Assembly: GCA_938085105.1 (NCBI GenBank)
Contig: CALKGK010000048.1
Location: forward strand, 1 to 60,723
DNA: 60,723 nt
Source: an uncultured Flavobacteriales bacterium
GTDB lineage: Bacteria; Bacteroidota; Bacteroidia; Flavobacteriales_D; Sanyastnellaceae
Reading direction: 5' to 3'
Both the position numbers and the translations under genes were made by a program. Below are positions 42,082-49,752 of this stretch, one piece after another. Below the pieces are notes generated by a model. It did not search any database and was not told where the DNA came from. It worked only from the letters and a program-made list of their open reading frames with translations. Every line of letters begins with the position of its first letter. The first letter of the stretch is position 1.

Positions 42082-42849
42082 ATGAAAAAATGGATCACCA
42101 CCGCAGCGATCATAGCCCTCACCACGAGTGCCTTCGCGCAGCAAAAGAACGCCGTACAATCGTACTTTGAACAATATAGTAACGACGAGAGCTACACTCA
42201 AATCACCATCTCTGGCAAAATGTTTGAAATGATGGCACACATTGAAGTGGAAAGTCAGGAAGAACAAGAATTAAAAGACGCCGTTAGTGGAATCGAAGGA
42301 ATTCAGGTTTTGATGAAAGACTCTGTTGCCAATCCAAAAGCCCAATATCAGAGTGCACTTGCCCAAGTGGGTAATCGTTTTGAAAGCTTGATGATTGTAG
42401 ACAACCCCAATGCAAAATTTGAGTTTTTCATCGACGAGAACAGTGGAGTAGTAGAAGAAATGCTCATCATTGGCATTGGCGATCACGGTTTTGGGATCGT
42501 TGATATTTGGGGTGAAATTGACCTGAAGAACCTGGGCCCTATCACTCAAAAAATGAGCATCATTGGAATGGAGGAATTTGACGGCCCAAAAATGCAAGCC
42601 TCCCGTGAAATCAAGATCTACCCCAACCCAATCCGCCAAGGGAACCAAGTAAAAATGGAAATCCCTGAAGCCATGAAAGGACTTGAAGGAAGAATCTCTG
42701 ACACAAAAGGCAGCCAGCTCAGAACCTTCCGCATCACCAAAGAAAACATTCAACTTCCCACAGGCGAACTTCCTTCAGGAACCTATGTAGTTTCTATTTG
42801 GGATGGAAACACCAGGGTTTACAATGAGCAATTCATCATTGTGAAGTAG
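42082..42849 (+). CDS. DUF4252-like protein with a T9SS type A-like C-terminal domain
   Basis: The 255-residue product begins with a signal peptide (MKKWITTAAIIALTTSAFA). The next 150 residues (SYTQITISGKMFEMMAHIE, ELKDAVSGIEGIQVLMKD, ESLMIVDNPNAKFEFFI) resemble DUF4252, usually a secreted or lipoprotein domain often encoded near an ECF sigma gene; no such gene is present. The last 75 residues (IKIYPNPIRQGNQVKME ... LPSGTYVVSIWDGNTR ... QFIIVK) are a type A T9SS tail. The combination is unusual. I start at ATG 42082; a TTG at 42073 is possible. Confidence 0.78.
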   Translation: MKKWITTAAIIALTTSAFAQQKNAVQSYFEQYSNDESYTQITISGKMFEMMAHIEVESQEEQELKDAVSGIEGIQVLMKDSVANPKAQYQSALAQVGNRFESLMIVDNPNAKFEFFIDENSGVVEEMLIIGIGDHGFGIVDIWGEIDLKNLGPITQKMSIIGMEEFDGPKMQASREIKIYPNPIRQGNQVKMEIPEAMKGLEGRISDTKGSQLRTFRITKENIQLPTGELPSGTYVVSIWDGNTRVYNEQFIIVK

Positions 42850-42864
42850 GAAACAATAAGCTCC

Positions 42865-42894
42865 AAAAAAGACGCTTTGGCGTCTTTTTTTTTT
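42865..42894 (+). terminator. Rho-independent terminator after the DUF4252-like gene
   Basis: AAAAAAGACGC (42865-42875) pairs with GCGTCTTTTTT (42880-42890) around a 4-nt loop and ends in a long T-run. Confidence 0.9.
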
Positions 42895-42933
42895 GCTTCT
42901 TTCCATTTGCCCTTCGCGCAAATGGAAAGAAGC
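42895..42933. repeat. 16-bp perfect inverted repeat, 7-nt loop
   Basis: GCTTCTTTCCATTTGC (42895-42910) is the exact reverse complement of 42918-42933, with loop CCTTCGC. It directly follows the terminator and leads into the REP-like island. It could be the end of a longer RNA structure or part of the repeat island. Confidence 0.75.
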
Positions 42934-42956
42934 TGGGCGGGAGAGGACACCTTCTA

Positions 42957-43090
42957 GGACGGGCTCAGCCCGTCCTTTTCGTTGGCCCTCTCACCGAAAA
43001 AGGATCCAACGGGCGCGCCACACTCGTCCCCCACCCCCGAAAAGGACGAGCCGCGCCCGTCCGAAAGTGTCGCACCCGCCCGAAAGCACC
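42957..43090. repeat. Second REP-like island, same repeat family as 19981-20180
   Basis: A perfect palindrome ggacgggctcagcccgtcc lies at 42957-42975 and is followed by CTTTTCG. A second unit at 43044-43062 (ggacgagccgcgcccgtcc) is, when reversed, one mismatch from the unit at 20093-20111. The match extends into the flanks (CACTTTCG before and CCTTTT after). Related GC-rich pieces lie between and after. This places the same repeats about 23 kb from the RAYT gene. Confidence 0.78.
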
Positions 43091-43190
43091 CCACCCATCC
43101 ACTCCTCCTTTTCGCAAAGCGAAAACCAAAAACTGACAAAAATCAGTTCTCCAAGTAACGCCAGTTACACAAAACCAGCCACTTGCGCCC

Positions 43191-43198
43191 TAAATTTG
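43191..43198 (+). promoter_or_regulatory. -7 element TAAATTTG for the metallo-beta-lactamase/rhodanese gene
   Basis: It is a perfect TAnnTTTG box, 32 nt before ATG 43231. It lies inside a frame that could start at 43183, so it supports the later ATG. Confidence 0.55.
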
Positions 43199-43230
43199 CT
43201 CCATTGTCAAACTATAAAACACCCCACGAT

Positions 43231-44643
43231 ATGAACATCGAACAAATTTATACCGGATGTCTTGCTCAAGGAGCATATTACATCGAAAGCAATGGAGAAG
43301 CAGCCATCATCGATCCACTCAGAGAAGTGCAACCTTACATCGATATGGCCAATGAAAGAGATGCTAAAATCAAGTACATCTTCGAAACTCACTTCCACGC
43401 AGACTTTGTTTCTGGACACGTAGATCTAAGCAAAAAAACTGGAGCTCCTATTGTCTTTGGACCAACGGGCATGGAAACGGGTTACGAAATGATTGTTGCA
43501 GAAGACGGACAAGAATTCGACCTGGGAAATGCTAAGGTGAGACTTATTCATACCCCCGGACACACTACAGAGAGTTCATGCTATGTGCTGATCGACGAAA
43601 CAGGAAAAGAAACCGCTTTATTCTCTGGTGACACCCTATTCATTGGAGACGTTGGTCGCCCTGATTTGGCTCAAAAAGTGATTGCTGAACTTACCCAAGA
43701 CAAGCTCGCTTCCATGCTTTTCGATTCTCTCAGAAACAAAATCATGCCTTTGTCTAACGACCTCATCGTTTATCCTGGGCATGGAGCCGGAAGTGCATGC
43801 GGTAAGAACATGAGCGACGAAACGAGCGACACCCTCGGTAACCAAAAGCTGACCAATTATGCGCTCAACCCTGAATTGAACAGAGAAGAATTCAAAAAAG
43901 CGATTTTGGACGGATTAACTCCTCCTCCGGGCTACTTCCCGCACAACGTTTTGATGAACATTGGAGGTTACGAAGCCATTGATGAAGTGATCAAAAACGG
44001 CATGACACCATTGGAGGTAAGCACTTTTGAGACCATTGCGGCTGAAACTGGAGCTAAAATTTTGGATACAAGATCTGCCGAAGACTTCCAAAACGGACAC
44101 GTTCCCAATTCCCTCAATATTGGAATCGACGGAAGCTTTGCCAATTGGGTTGGAGTTGTTTTCCAAGACGTGAAGCAGCCTTTGCTCATTGTTGCAGATC
44201 CAGGAAGAGAAGAAGAAGTGGTGACCCGTCTTGCAAGAATTGGTTTCGACAATGCTAAAGGTGTCTTGAAAGGCGGAATGGAAGCATGGCAAAATGCTGG
44301 AAAGACCTTCAACAAAGTGAACTCCGTTCGTCCAGAAGAATTAGCTAAAATCGAAAACGCAAACATTCTTGACGTCAGAAAAGAAAGTGAGCACTTGAGC
44401 GAACATGTTTTGGGCAGTGTGAATGCGCCATTGGATTACTACGCCGATCAGTTGTCTAAAATTGATCCTGAAAAAACCTACTACGTACATTGTGCAGGAG
44501 GATACCGCTCCATGATTTTTGTATCTCTATTGCAATCGTTGGGCTACAAGAACCTCATCAATGTAAGTGGCGGATTTAGCGAAATGAAGGACCTCGGTAA
44601 ATTTGAGGTCTCTGATTACATCTGTCCTACGACCATGTTGTAA
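43231..44643 (+). CDS. Metallo-beta-lactamase fold protein with two rhodanese domains (persulfide dioxygenase-like)
   Basis: The 470-residue protein has an N-terminal ETHE1/CstB-like metallo-beta-lactamase domain (residues 1-235) with THFHADFVSGH (H54, H56, D58), LIHTPGHTTES and FSGDTLFIGDVGRPDL. A first rhodanese-like domain (about 270-365) lacks the catalytic cysteine (IVADPGREEEV). A second (about 370-455) has it (YVHCAGGYRSM). Such proteins oxidise glutathione or low-molecular-weight persulfides to sulfite, possibly making thiosulfate. I start at ATG 43231 because MNIEQIYTGCLAQGAYYI is the conserved N-terminus. It is followed by a strong terminator. Confidence 0.93.
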   Translation: MNIEQIYTGCLAQGAYYIESNGEAAIIDPLREVQPYIDMANERDAKIKYIFETHFHADFVSGHVDLSKKTGAPIVFGPTGMETGYEMIVAEDGQEFDLGNAKVRLIHTPGHTTESSCYVLIDETGKETALFSGDTLFIGDVGRPDLAQKVIAELTQDKLASMLFDSLRNKIMPLSNDLIVYPGHGAGSACGKNMSDETSDTLGNQKLTNYALNPELNREEFKKAILDGLTPPPGYFPHNVLMNIGGYEAIDEVIKNGMTPLEVSTFETIAAETGAKILDTRSAEDFQNGHVPNSLNIGIDGSFANWVGVVFQDVKQPLLIVADPGREEEVVTRLARIGFDNAKGVLKGGMEAWQNAGKTFNKVNSVRPEELAKIENANILDVRKESEHLSEHVLGSVNAPLDYYADQLSKIDPEKTYYVHCAGGYRSMIFVSLLQSLGYKNLINVSGGFSEMKDLGKFEVSDYICPTTML

Positions 44644-44668
44644 AAACGGATGAGATGTTGGTTTAGAG

Positions 44669-44698
44669 AAGGGCGCCTTGAGTAAGCGCCCTTTTTTT
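44669..44698 (+). terminator. Rho-independent terminator after the metallo-beta-lactamase/rhodanese gene
   Basis: AAGGGCGC (44669-44676) pairs with GCGCCCTT (44686-44693) in a perfect 8-bp stem, followed by T residues. Confidence 0.9.
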
Positions 44699-44766
44699 GT
44701 GCCCTAATCTTTCAGTGAAGCAATGCACTTAATGCAGGCTTAACCTTTTCCGTCAAAGCGCTTTGG

Positions 44767-44774
44767 TACCTTTG
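44767..44774 (+). promoter_or_regulatory. -7 element TACCTTTG for the chromate transporter gene
   Basis: It is a perfect TAnnTTTG box ending 5 nt before ATG 44780. No clear -33 is seen. Confidence 0.55.
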
Positions 44775-44779
44775 TCTTG

Positions 44780-45934
44780 ATGGGATCAGATAAAAAGAAA
44801 GGCAAACTAGGGGAAGTCGCTAGGGTATTCTTCAAAATGGGATGCATCGCTTTTGGCGGTCCAGCGGCTCATGTGGCCTTAATGGAAGAGGAAGTTGTGG
44901 AACGACGGAAATGGATCTCCCACGAACGTTTTTTAGACCTCATGGGCGCCACCAACCTCATTCCCGGACCAAACAGCACAGAACTCACCATGCACTGTGG
45001 TTATGAGCGGGCGGGTTGGAAAGGTCTTTTTGTTGCAGGATTCTGCTTCATCTTTCCAGCAGTGATCATCACCGGAGTGCTTGCTTGGGCTTACACAGAA
45101 TACGGTACACTCCCAGAAGTTCAACCCTTCATCTACGGAATTACGCCGGCCGTTTTGGTGGTCATTTTAGGAGCGATTCTCAAACTCGGAAAAAAGGCAT
45201 TAAAAAGCACCCTGCTCTATGTTTTGGCTTCCCTCGTTCTGCTATCATCCTTTCTTGGGGTGAATGAAATATACGCGTTCTTGGCTGCTGGATTGGTGGG
45301 TGGTATCATCGGCATTTCACGAAAAAACAACAGCAAAATCAAACAAGCCTTGTTCTTGCTCATGCCCGCAATTTCTGACGCCAATCAGGCCTGGCTCTCT
45401 TCAGGAAAAATCTTTTTGTCCTTCCTCAAAGTAGGCTCCATTCTCTACGGAAGTGGCTACGTTCTTTTTGCTTATTTGGATGCTGAATTGGTGGTTCCGG
45501 GGTATTTGAGCCGACCCGAACTGCTGGAAGCCATCGCCGTTGGTCAGTTCACCCCAGGACCAGTGCTCTCTACTGCGACCTTCATTGGTTGGCAGTTGGG
45601 CGGATGGAAAGGAGCTCTTGCTGCAACTTCGGGCATCTTCCTCCCTTCTTTTCTTTTTGTTTTCTTGCTGAACCCACTTGTGGACAAAATGAGAAAATCA
45701 TCTTTCCTTCGAGGTTTTCTCGATGCGGTGAACGCTGCTGCTGTTGCAGTAATGGCGGGTGTCACCACTCAGATGGCGGGAGAAGTTTTCTTTATCGCAA
45801 AAGAGATTCAATGGAAAACCCTTCTCATTTTTGCTTTTGCCTTCGCCCTAAAACAGTTCTGGAAAAAATGCAGCGCTATTCACTTGGTACTTCTAGGAAG
45901 TGCTCTTGGAGCGGTAGTTCATTACTTCTTTTGA
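44780..45934 (+). CDS. Chromate transporter family protein, long two-domain form
   Basis: CHR proteins export chromate, or more generally move sulfate-like anions, across the inner membrane. The 384-residue protein has two homologous halves. The first has FFKMGCIAFGGPAAHVALME and ATNLIPGPNSTELTMHCGY; the second has FLKVGSILYGSGYVLFAYLDAE and VGQFTPGPVLSTATFIGWQ. The paired FGGP/GSGY and PGP motifs are diagnostic. The start is ATG 44780; a TTG three bases earlier is possible. It stops 16 nt from the convergent TPR gene. Confidence 0.93.
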   Translation: MGSDKKKGKLGEVARVFFKMGCIAFGGPAAHVALMEEEVVERRKWISHERFLDLMGATNLIPGPNSTELTMHCGYERAGWKGLFVAGFCFIFPAVIITGVLAWAYTEYGTLPEVQPFIYGITPAVLVVILGAILKLGKKALKSTLLYVLASLVLLSSFLGVNEIYAFLAAGLVGGIIGISRKNNSKIKQALFLLMPAISDANQAWLSSGKIFLSFLKVGSILYGSGYVLFAYLDAELVVPGYLSRPELLEAIAVGQFTPGPVLSTATFIGWQLGGWKGALAATSGIFLPSFLFVFLLNPLVDKMRKSSFLRGFLDAVNAAAVAVMAGVTTQMAGEVFFIAKEIQWKTLLIFAFAFALKQFWKKCSAIHLVLLGSALGAVVHYFF

Positions 45935-45950
45935 TCGAAAAGGCAGAATG

Positions 45951-47183
45951 CTATCGACCACAGAACTGTAGCCCCATTTCTCCGGCGTCCTCAAACCCCA
46001 GTGACCGCGCCCGCTCGAAGTCCTCACAAGCGCGATCGTTAGCATAGATCAATACATAAGCCAAACCTCGATTAAAGAAGGCCTCGGAATAACCTGGATT
46101 TTCACGAATGGCGGCGTCGTAACTCGAAATCGCATCAAAATAGTCGCCGTAGAGCATTTGAAGGTTACCCAACAAATTCCAGTGTTTTGCGCTCTCGGGA
46201 GCATATTGAAGCAAGGTTTCTGCACCTGCCAGAGCCTGATCAAAATCACCCATCATTTTTAAGGCAACAGAGCGGTTGAAGATGGCATCGGTGTAGGCAC
46301 TATCCAAATCCAGCGCGCGATCATAATCCATCAATGCGCCTTCATAATCGCCTGATTCCTTTCGAAGCACTCCTCGAAAAAAATAGATGTTAGAGGTATT
46401 CTTCCCCAGCTCAATCGCTGTAGAAATGTCTTCAAGGGCTTTCTTTTCTTTCCCCAATCCATACAGCACCACTCCCCTATTCAAATGGGCAATAGGAAAC
46501 ACAGGGTTGATGAATAGCGCTTGATTGAAGGCATTCAGTGCATCTTCTGGACGATCCATTGCAGCCAGAATCAATCCTTTTAAATCGTGAGCCAAAGCGT
46601 CGTTCGGCTTGATGGAAATGGCTTCGTCAATGGTTTCCAAGGCGAGATCAAAGTCGTTCAATTGATACAAAACCCTCGCTTTCTTTTGTAGCAATACTTC
46701 ATCAGCAGGGGACCTTTCAATCCATTCGTCCAAACTGCTTAACAACAGCTCATACTCTCCCATGGCATAATAATCGTCCAACTGGTGATCTTGAAAAGAA
46801 AGGTCATTGGGCTGCATGCTCAAAGCGGTGGTGTGATCTTCCAAAGCCCCAGCATAATCTTTGGCAAGGAGCTTCAACCTCCCTCTTTGATCGTAAAGAT
46901 TGGCTGCATTGGGATTGAGTTGAAGGGCTTGATTGAAATCCATCTCTGCTTCCCGATACCTCCCTTGCATTTGATAAACCATGGCTCTTTTCAAGTACGC
47001 TTCGGAGTAGCCATAATCTGCCTGTACGGCATTGGTGAATAGGTCCAAAGCTTCAGAAAGCTGTCCGCGCTGAAGGAAATTCTCGCCCTCTTGCACATAA
47101 CGCACCGCTTGAGCTCGAGAGGAGGTTTGAGCATGTAATTGAAAGGTGAGAAAGACGAGTAGTAAGCAAAAGACGTTTTTCAT
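45951..47183 (-). CDS. Secreted or periplasmic TPR protein
   Basis: The 410-residue product has a signal peptide (MKNVFCLLLVFLTFQLHA). About ten TPR motifs follow, with typical W/L-G-Y-A-F-A-P patterns: YVQEGENFLQRGQLSEALDLF, EAYLKRAMVYQMQGRYREAEM, NLYDQRGRLKLLAKDYAGAL, IAHLNRGVVLYGLGKEKKAL and IFNRSVALKMMGDFDQAL. The mature protein should be a solenoid that binds other proteins. Partners are unknown. No promoter motif was found. Confidence 0.85.
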   Translation of the reverse strand: MKNVFCLLLVFLTFQLHAQTSSRAQAVRYVQEGENFLQRGQLSEALDLFTNAVQADYGYSEAYLKRAMVYQMQGRYREAEMDFNQALQLNPNAANLYDQRGRLKLLAKDYAGALEDHTTALSMQPNDLSFQDHQLDDYYAMGEYELLLSSLDEWIERSPADEVLLQKKARVLYQLNDFDLALETIDEAISIKPNDALAHDLKGLILAAMDRPEDALNAFNQALFINPVFPIAHLNRGVVLYGLGKEKKALEDISTAIELGKNTSNIYFFRGVLRKESGDYEGALMDYDRALDLDSAYTDAIFNRSVALKMMGDFDQALAGAETLLQYAPESAKHWNLLGNLQMLYGDYFDAISSYDAAIRENPGYSEAFFNRGLAYVLIYANDRACEDFERARSLGFEDAGEMGLQFCGR

Positions 47184-47259
47184 TTTGTGCGGGTTTAAGT
47201 CTTAATAATATAAAACTATTAATCCGGCTCTGGTTCACCTCTTTGCATATTTTACCTTT

Positions 47260-47856
47260 TCAAGAGAAGGGATAGGTAGAGATGTAAAAACTCAAGGTAA
47301 TGCTGTTTTTAGGACGGTACATTTCCGTCCCTTCAAAGTAAATGTTCCTTCCGTAATTGATAAACCCTTTATAAATCCCAAGGCCAACTTCTGGTCTGAA
47401 TCCCCATTGCCAAGGCAGTTCTTGGTTTTGATAGGCAAAAAGAGACCCGCCGATTTGAGCACCACCAATGAAAGTAAAAACATGGGCAAAGGCCCCTGCA
47501 TGTGCGCGAAAGCTTTGATCAAATGGAGAATAGTCCATTCCCGCTCCCCAAATTCGACTCACCCCGCCGTAGTGCGAGACCCAAAAATTGCCCTTTTGGA
47601 TGCCAAGCCCCAGAAACCAAGCCCCATCATACCCCACTCGTGGAGCTAAACCAATGGTTTTCTCCGTGTTGCCATATCCATAATTGGAATGAGGTGTTTT
47701 GCGGTACAAGCCACGTTCTGGGACGGGAGGATTGGGGATGATGGTGTCAACTTTGAATGCTTCTGCTTTGAGCTGATGGAAATGCTTCTGGGCGAAAGCA
47801 CCAAAGCCCCCGCTAAAAAAGAAGATCAAAAGAAGGAAAGGTGGACTGAACTTCAT
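47260..47856 (-). CDS. Hypothetical secreted or outer-membrane protein
   Basis: The 198-residue product has a signal peptide (MKFSPPFLLLIFFFSGGFGAFA). The mature part is rich in aromatic residues and glycine and shows repeating beta-strand-like segments (APRVGYDGAWFLGLGIQKGNFWVSHYGG, WGFRPEVGLGIYKGFINYG) and ends in ITLSFYISTYPFS. This fits a small outer-membrane beta-barrel, but I do not recognise a family. A box with one mismatch (TTACTTTG, 47861-47868) lies 4 nt before the ATG. Confidence 0.68.
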   Translation of the reverse strand: MKFSPPFLLLIFFFSGGFGAFAQKHFHQLKAEAFKVDTIIPNPPVPERGLYRKTPHSNYGYGNTEKTIGLAPRVGYDGAWFLGLGIQKGNFWVSHYGGVSRIWGAGMDYSPFDQSFRAHAGAFAHVFTFIGGAQIGGSLFAYQNQELPWQWGFRPEVGLGIYKGFINYGRNIYFEGTEMYRPKNSITLSFYISTYPFS

Positions 47857-47907
47857 CTGCCAAAGTAAACAAAAGACAAAGAAAAGCGACTTTTCAGCAC
47901 AAGGCCT

Positions 47908-49743
47908 TTACTCGAAGGCCTGCATTTCTACCAACTTGGCATACACCCCTCGTTTCTCCATGAGTGAGGCATGGTTGCCTTCTTCAGCAATCACTCCGCC
48001 TTGAACTACAACAATTTTATCCGCATTTTGAATGGTACTCAAACGGTGAGCAATCACCAATGAAGTTCTGTTCTTCATCAGTTTCTCGATGGCTTCCTGA
48101 ACGAGTTTCTCACTTTCCGTATCCAAGGCCGAGGTAGCTTCATCCAAAATCAAGACAGGCGGATTCTTGTACACGGCACGCGCAATACTCACTCGCTGTT
48201 TTTGTCCGCCAGACAATTTCCCACCGGCATCTCCAACATTGAAGTCAAACTGTCCGTCCAGCTTCAAAATGAATTCTTCCGCATTCGCAATTTTCGCTGC
48301 TTGACGCACTTTGTCGGCATCCAAGCTTCCTTTTGCCGCACCAAGCGCAATGTTGTTGGTGATGCTATCATTGAATAGAATCGAGTCTTGAGTAACGATA
48401 CCCATCTGTGCTCTGAGATCCTTCATCTTCGCTGCTTTGATGTCCACCCCATCAAACAAAACCTGACCTTCATCAACATCGTAAAAGCGGGCAACCAAAT
48501 TGGCAAGGGTAGATTTACCTCCCCCACTCGGTCCTACCAAAGCAACGGTCTCACCCTTTTTGATCTTGAGGTTGATTCCCTTCAAAATCTCTTGATCTGG
48601 GGTGTAAGAGAAACGCACATTTTTGAGTTCGATGGAATCATTAAACCCAGTAATTGGCTGGGCATTTTCAACATCAAAAATACGATCCGGAGCGTCGAGA
48701 ATTTCGTTGATTCGCTCCATCGAAGCGCCCCCTTTGTTGATTTTGAAAAAGGCATCGGTGATGGCTTTCGCAGGTGGGATGATTTGTGAAAACACAACCA
48801 AATAACCAATAAACAGATCTCCTCCCATGGCGGTATCAGCACTCAGGATCATACTTCCGCCCACAAAAAGCAAAACAGAAATCACCAAAAGGGAGATGAA
48901 TTCACTCATGGGCGAGCTCAAATACTCTCGCTTGTAGAGCTTCCGCATCAATCGAAAATAGCTGTTGTTGATTCCTTCAAAACGATCAGAAAATTGTTCT
49001 TCAGCATTGAAGGCCTTCACGATTCTCATTCCAGAAAGGGTTTCTTCCACGGTAGAAATGAGTTCCCCCAAACGGGTCTTCCCTCGACCTGCAGCATTCT
49101 TCAAACTCTTCGCAATGCGGGAAATCAGAAAGCCACTCAAGGGCAAGAAAATCAACGCAAATAAGGTCAATTGGGTGTTGATGACGAAAAGAGTGACCAA
49201 ACTCAACAGCAACATGACCGGTGATTTGAAGATCACTTCAACGGCACCAATCACAGAAAACTCCACTTCCATGAGGTCGTTACTCATTCTGGAAAGCACG
49301 TCTCCTTTGCGCTCATTGCTGTAGTAAGACAAAGGCAAACGAAGCAGCTTGTTGTAGATCATCGAGCGAAGATCTCTCGCTACTCCTGTTCTAATGGAAG
49401 CAATGCTGTACAGGGCCGCATAATGCACCAAGTTCTTCAGAAAGGCGAGTAGAACGATGGACAAGCACATGTAAATCAAAGCACTCATGGCTCCGTTCTC
49501 CGCAATGTAAAGATCCAGCTGGTAACTGAAATATTGGTACCAGTAATCGCCGTCAAACATCCCCTGCTGTTCAGGCAATTCAAGCTCAGTATTCCCATCG
49601 GAAAAGAGAATTCTCAAAAAAGGAACAACGGCCAAAAAAGTGAATAAGGAAAGCACCGAAGCCAAGATGTTGAACACCAAATTGGCAACGAGATTGAGTT
49701 TGTAGTTGGCCGCTAAGCCGAAGAGTTCTTTAAATTTCTTCAA
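47908..49743 (-). CDS. ABC exporter half-transporter (MsbA-like)
   Basis: The 611-residue protein has a type I exporter membrane domain (residues 1-335) and an ATPase domain (about 365-605) with Walker A VGPSGGGKST, signature LSGGQKQR, Walker B VLILDEATSALD and IAHRLSTIQNADKI. The layout resembles the lipid A flippase MsbA, a plausible but unproven role. The start is TTG 49743, 9 nt after the purB stop, so the two genes form an operon. The gene at 4044 is a second, somewhat different exporter of the same class. Confidence 0.92.
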   Translation of the reverse strand: MKKFKELFGLAANYKLNLVANLVFNILASVLSLFTFLAVVPFLRILFSDGNTELELPEQQGMFDGDYWYQYFSYQLDLYIAENGAMSALIYMCLSIVLLAFLKNLVHYAALYSIASIRTGVARDLRSMIYNKLLRLPLSYYSNERKGDVLSRMSNDLMEVEFSVIGAVEVIFKSPVMLLLSLVTLFVINTQLTLFALIFLPLSGFLISRIAKSLKNAAGRGKTRLGELISTVEETLSGMRIVKAFNAEEQFSDRFEGINNSYFRLMRKLYKREYLSSPMSEFISLLVISVLLFVGGSMILSADTAMGGDLFIGYLVVFSQIIPPAKAITDAFFKINKGGASMERINEILDAPDRIFDVENAQPITGFNDSIELKNVRFSYTPDQEILKGINLKIKKGETVALVGPSGGGKSTLANLVARFYDVDEGQVLFDGVDIKAAKMKDLRAQMGIVTQDSILFNDSITNNIALGAAKGSLDADKVRQAAKIANAEEFILKLDGQFDFNVGDAGGKLSGGQKQRVSIARAVYKNPPVLILDEATSALDTESEKLVQEAIEKLMKNRTSLVIAHRLSTIQNADKIVVVQGGVIAEEGNHASLMEKRGVYAKLVEMQAFE

Positions 49744-49752
49744 TGCTTGTCT

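Larger units (their letters stand above)
42850..43230. other. Intergenic region: terminator, hairpin, REP island and promoter
   Basis: No gene is seen in the 381 bp. The order is terminator (42865-42894), 16-bp hairpin (42895-42933), REP-like units (42957-43090), then a promoter -7 box (43191-43198) for the metallo-beta-lactamase/rhodanese gene. Frames open across the GC-rich part have low-complexity translations and are not genes. Confidence 0.6.

Noticed and set aside
42893-43234. Open frame across the second GC-rich island
   Set aside because: It runs through hairpin, REP units and promoter; composition is Arg/Pro/Ser-rich and not protein-like.
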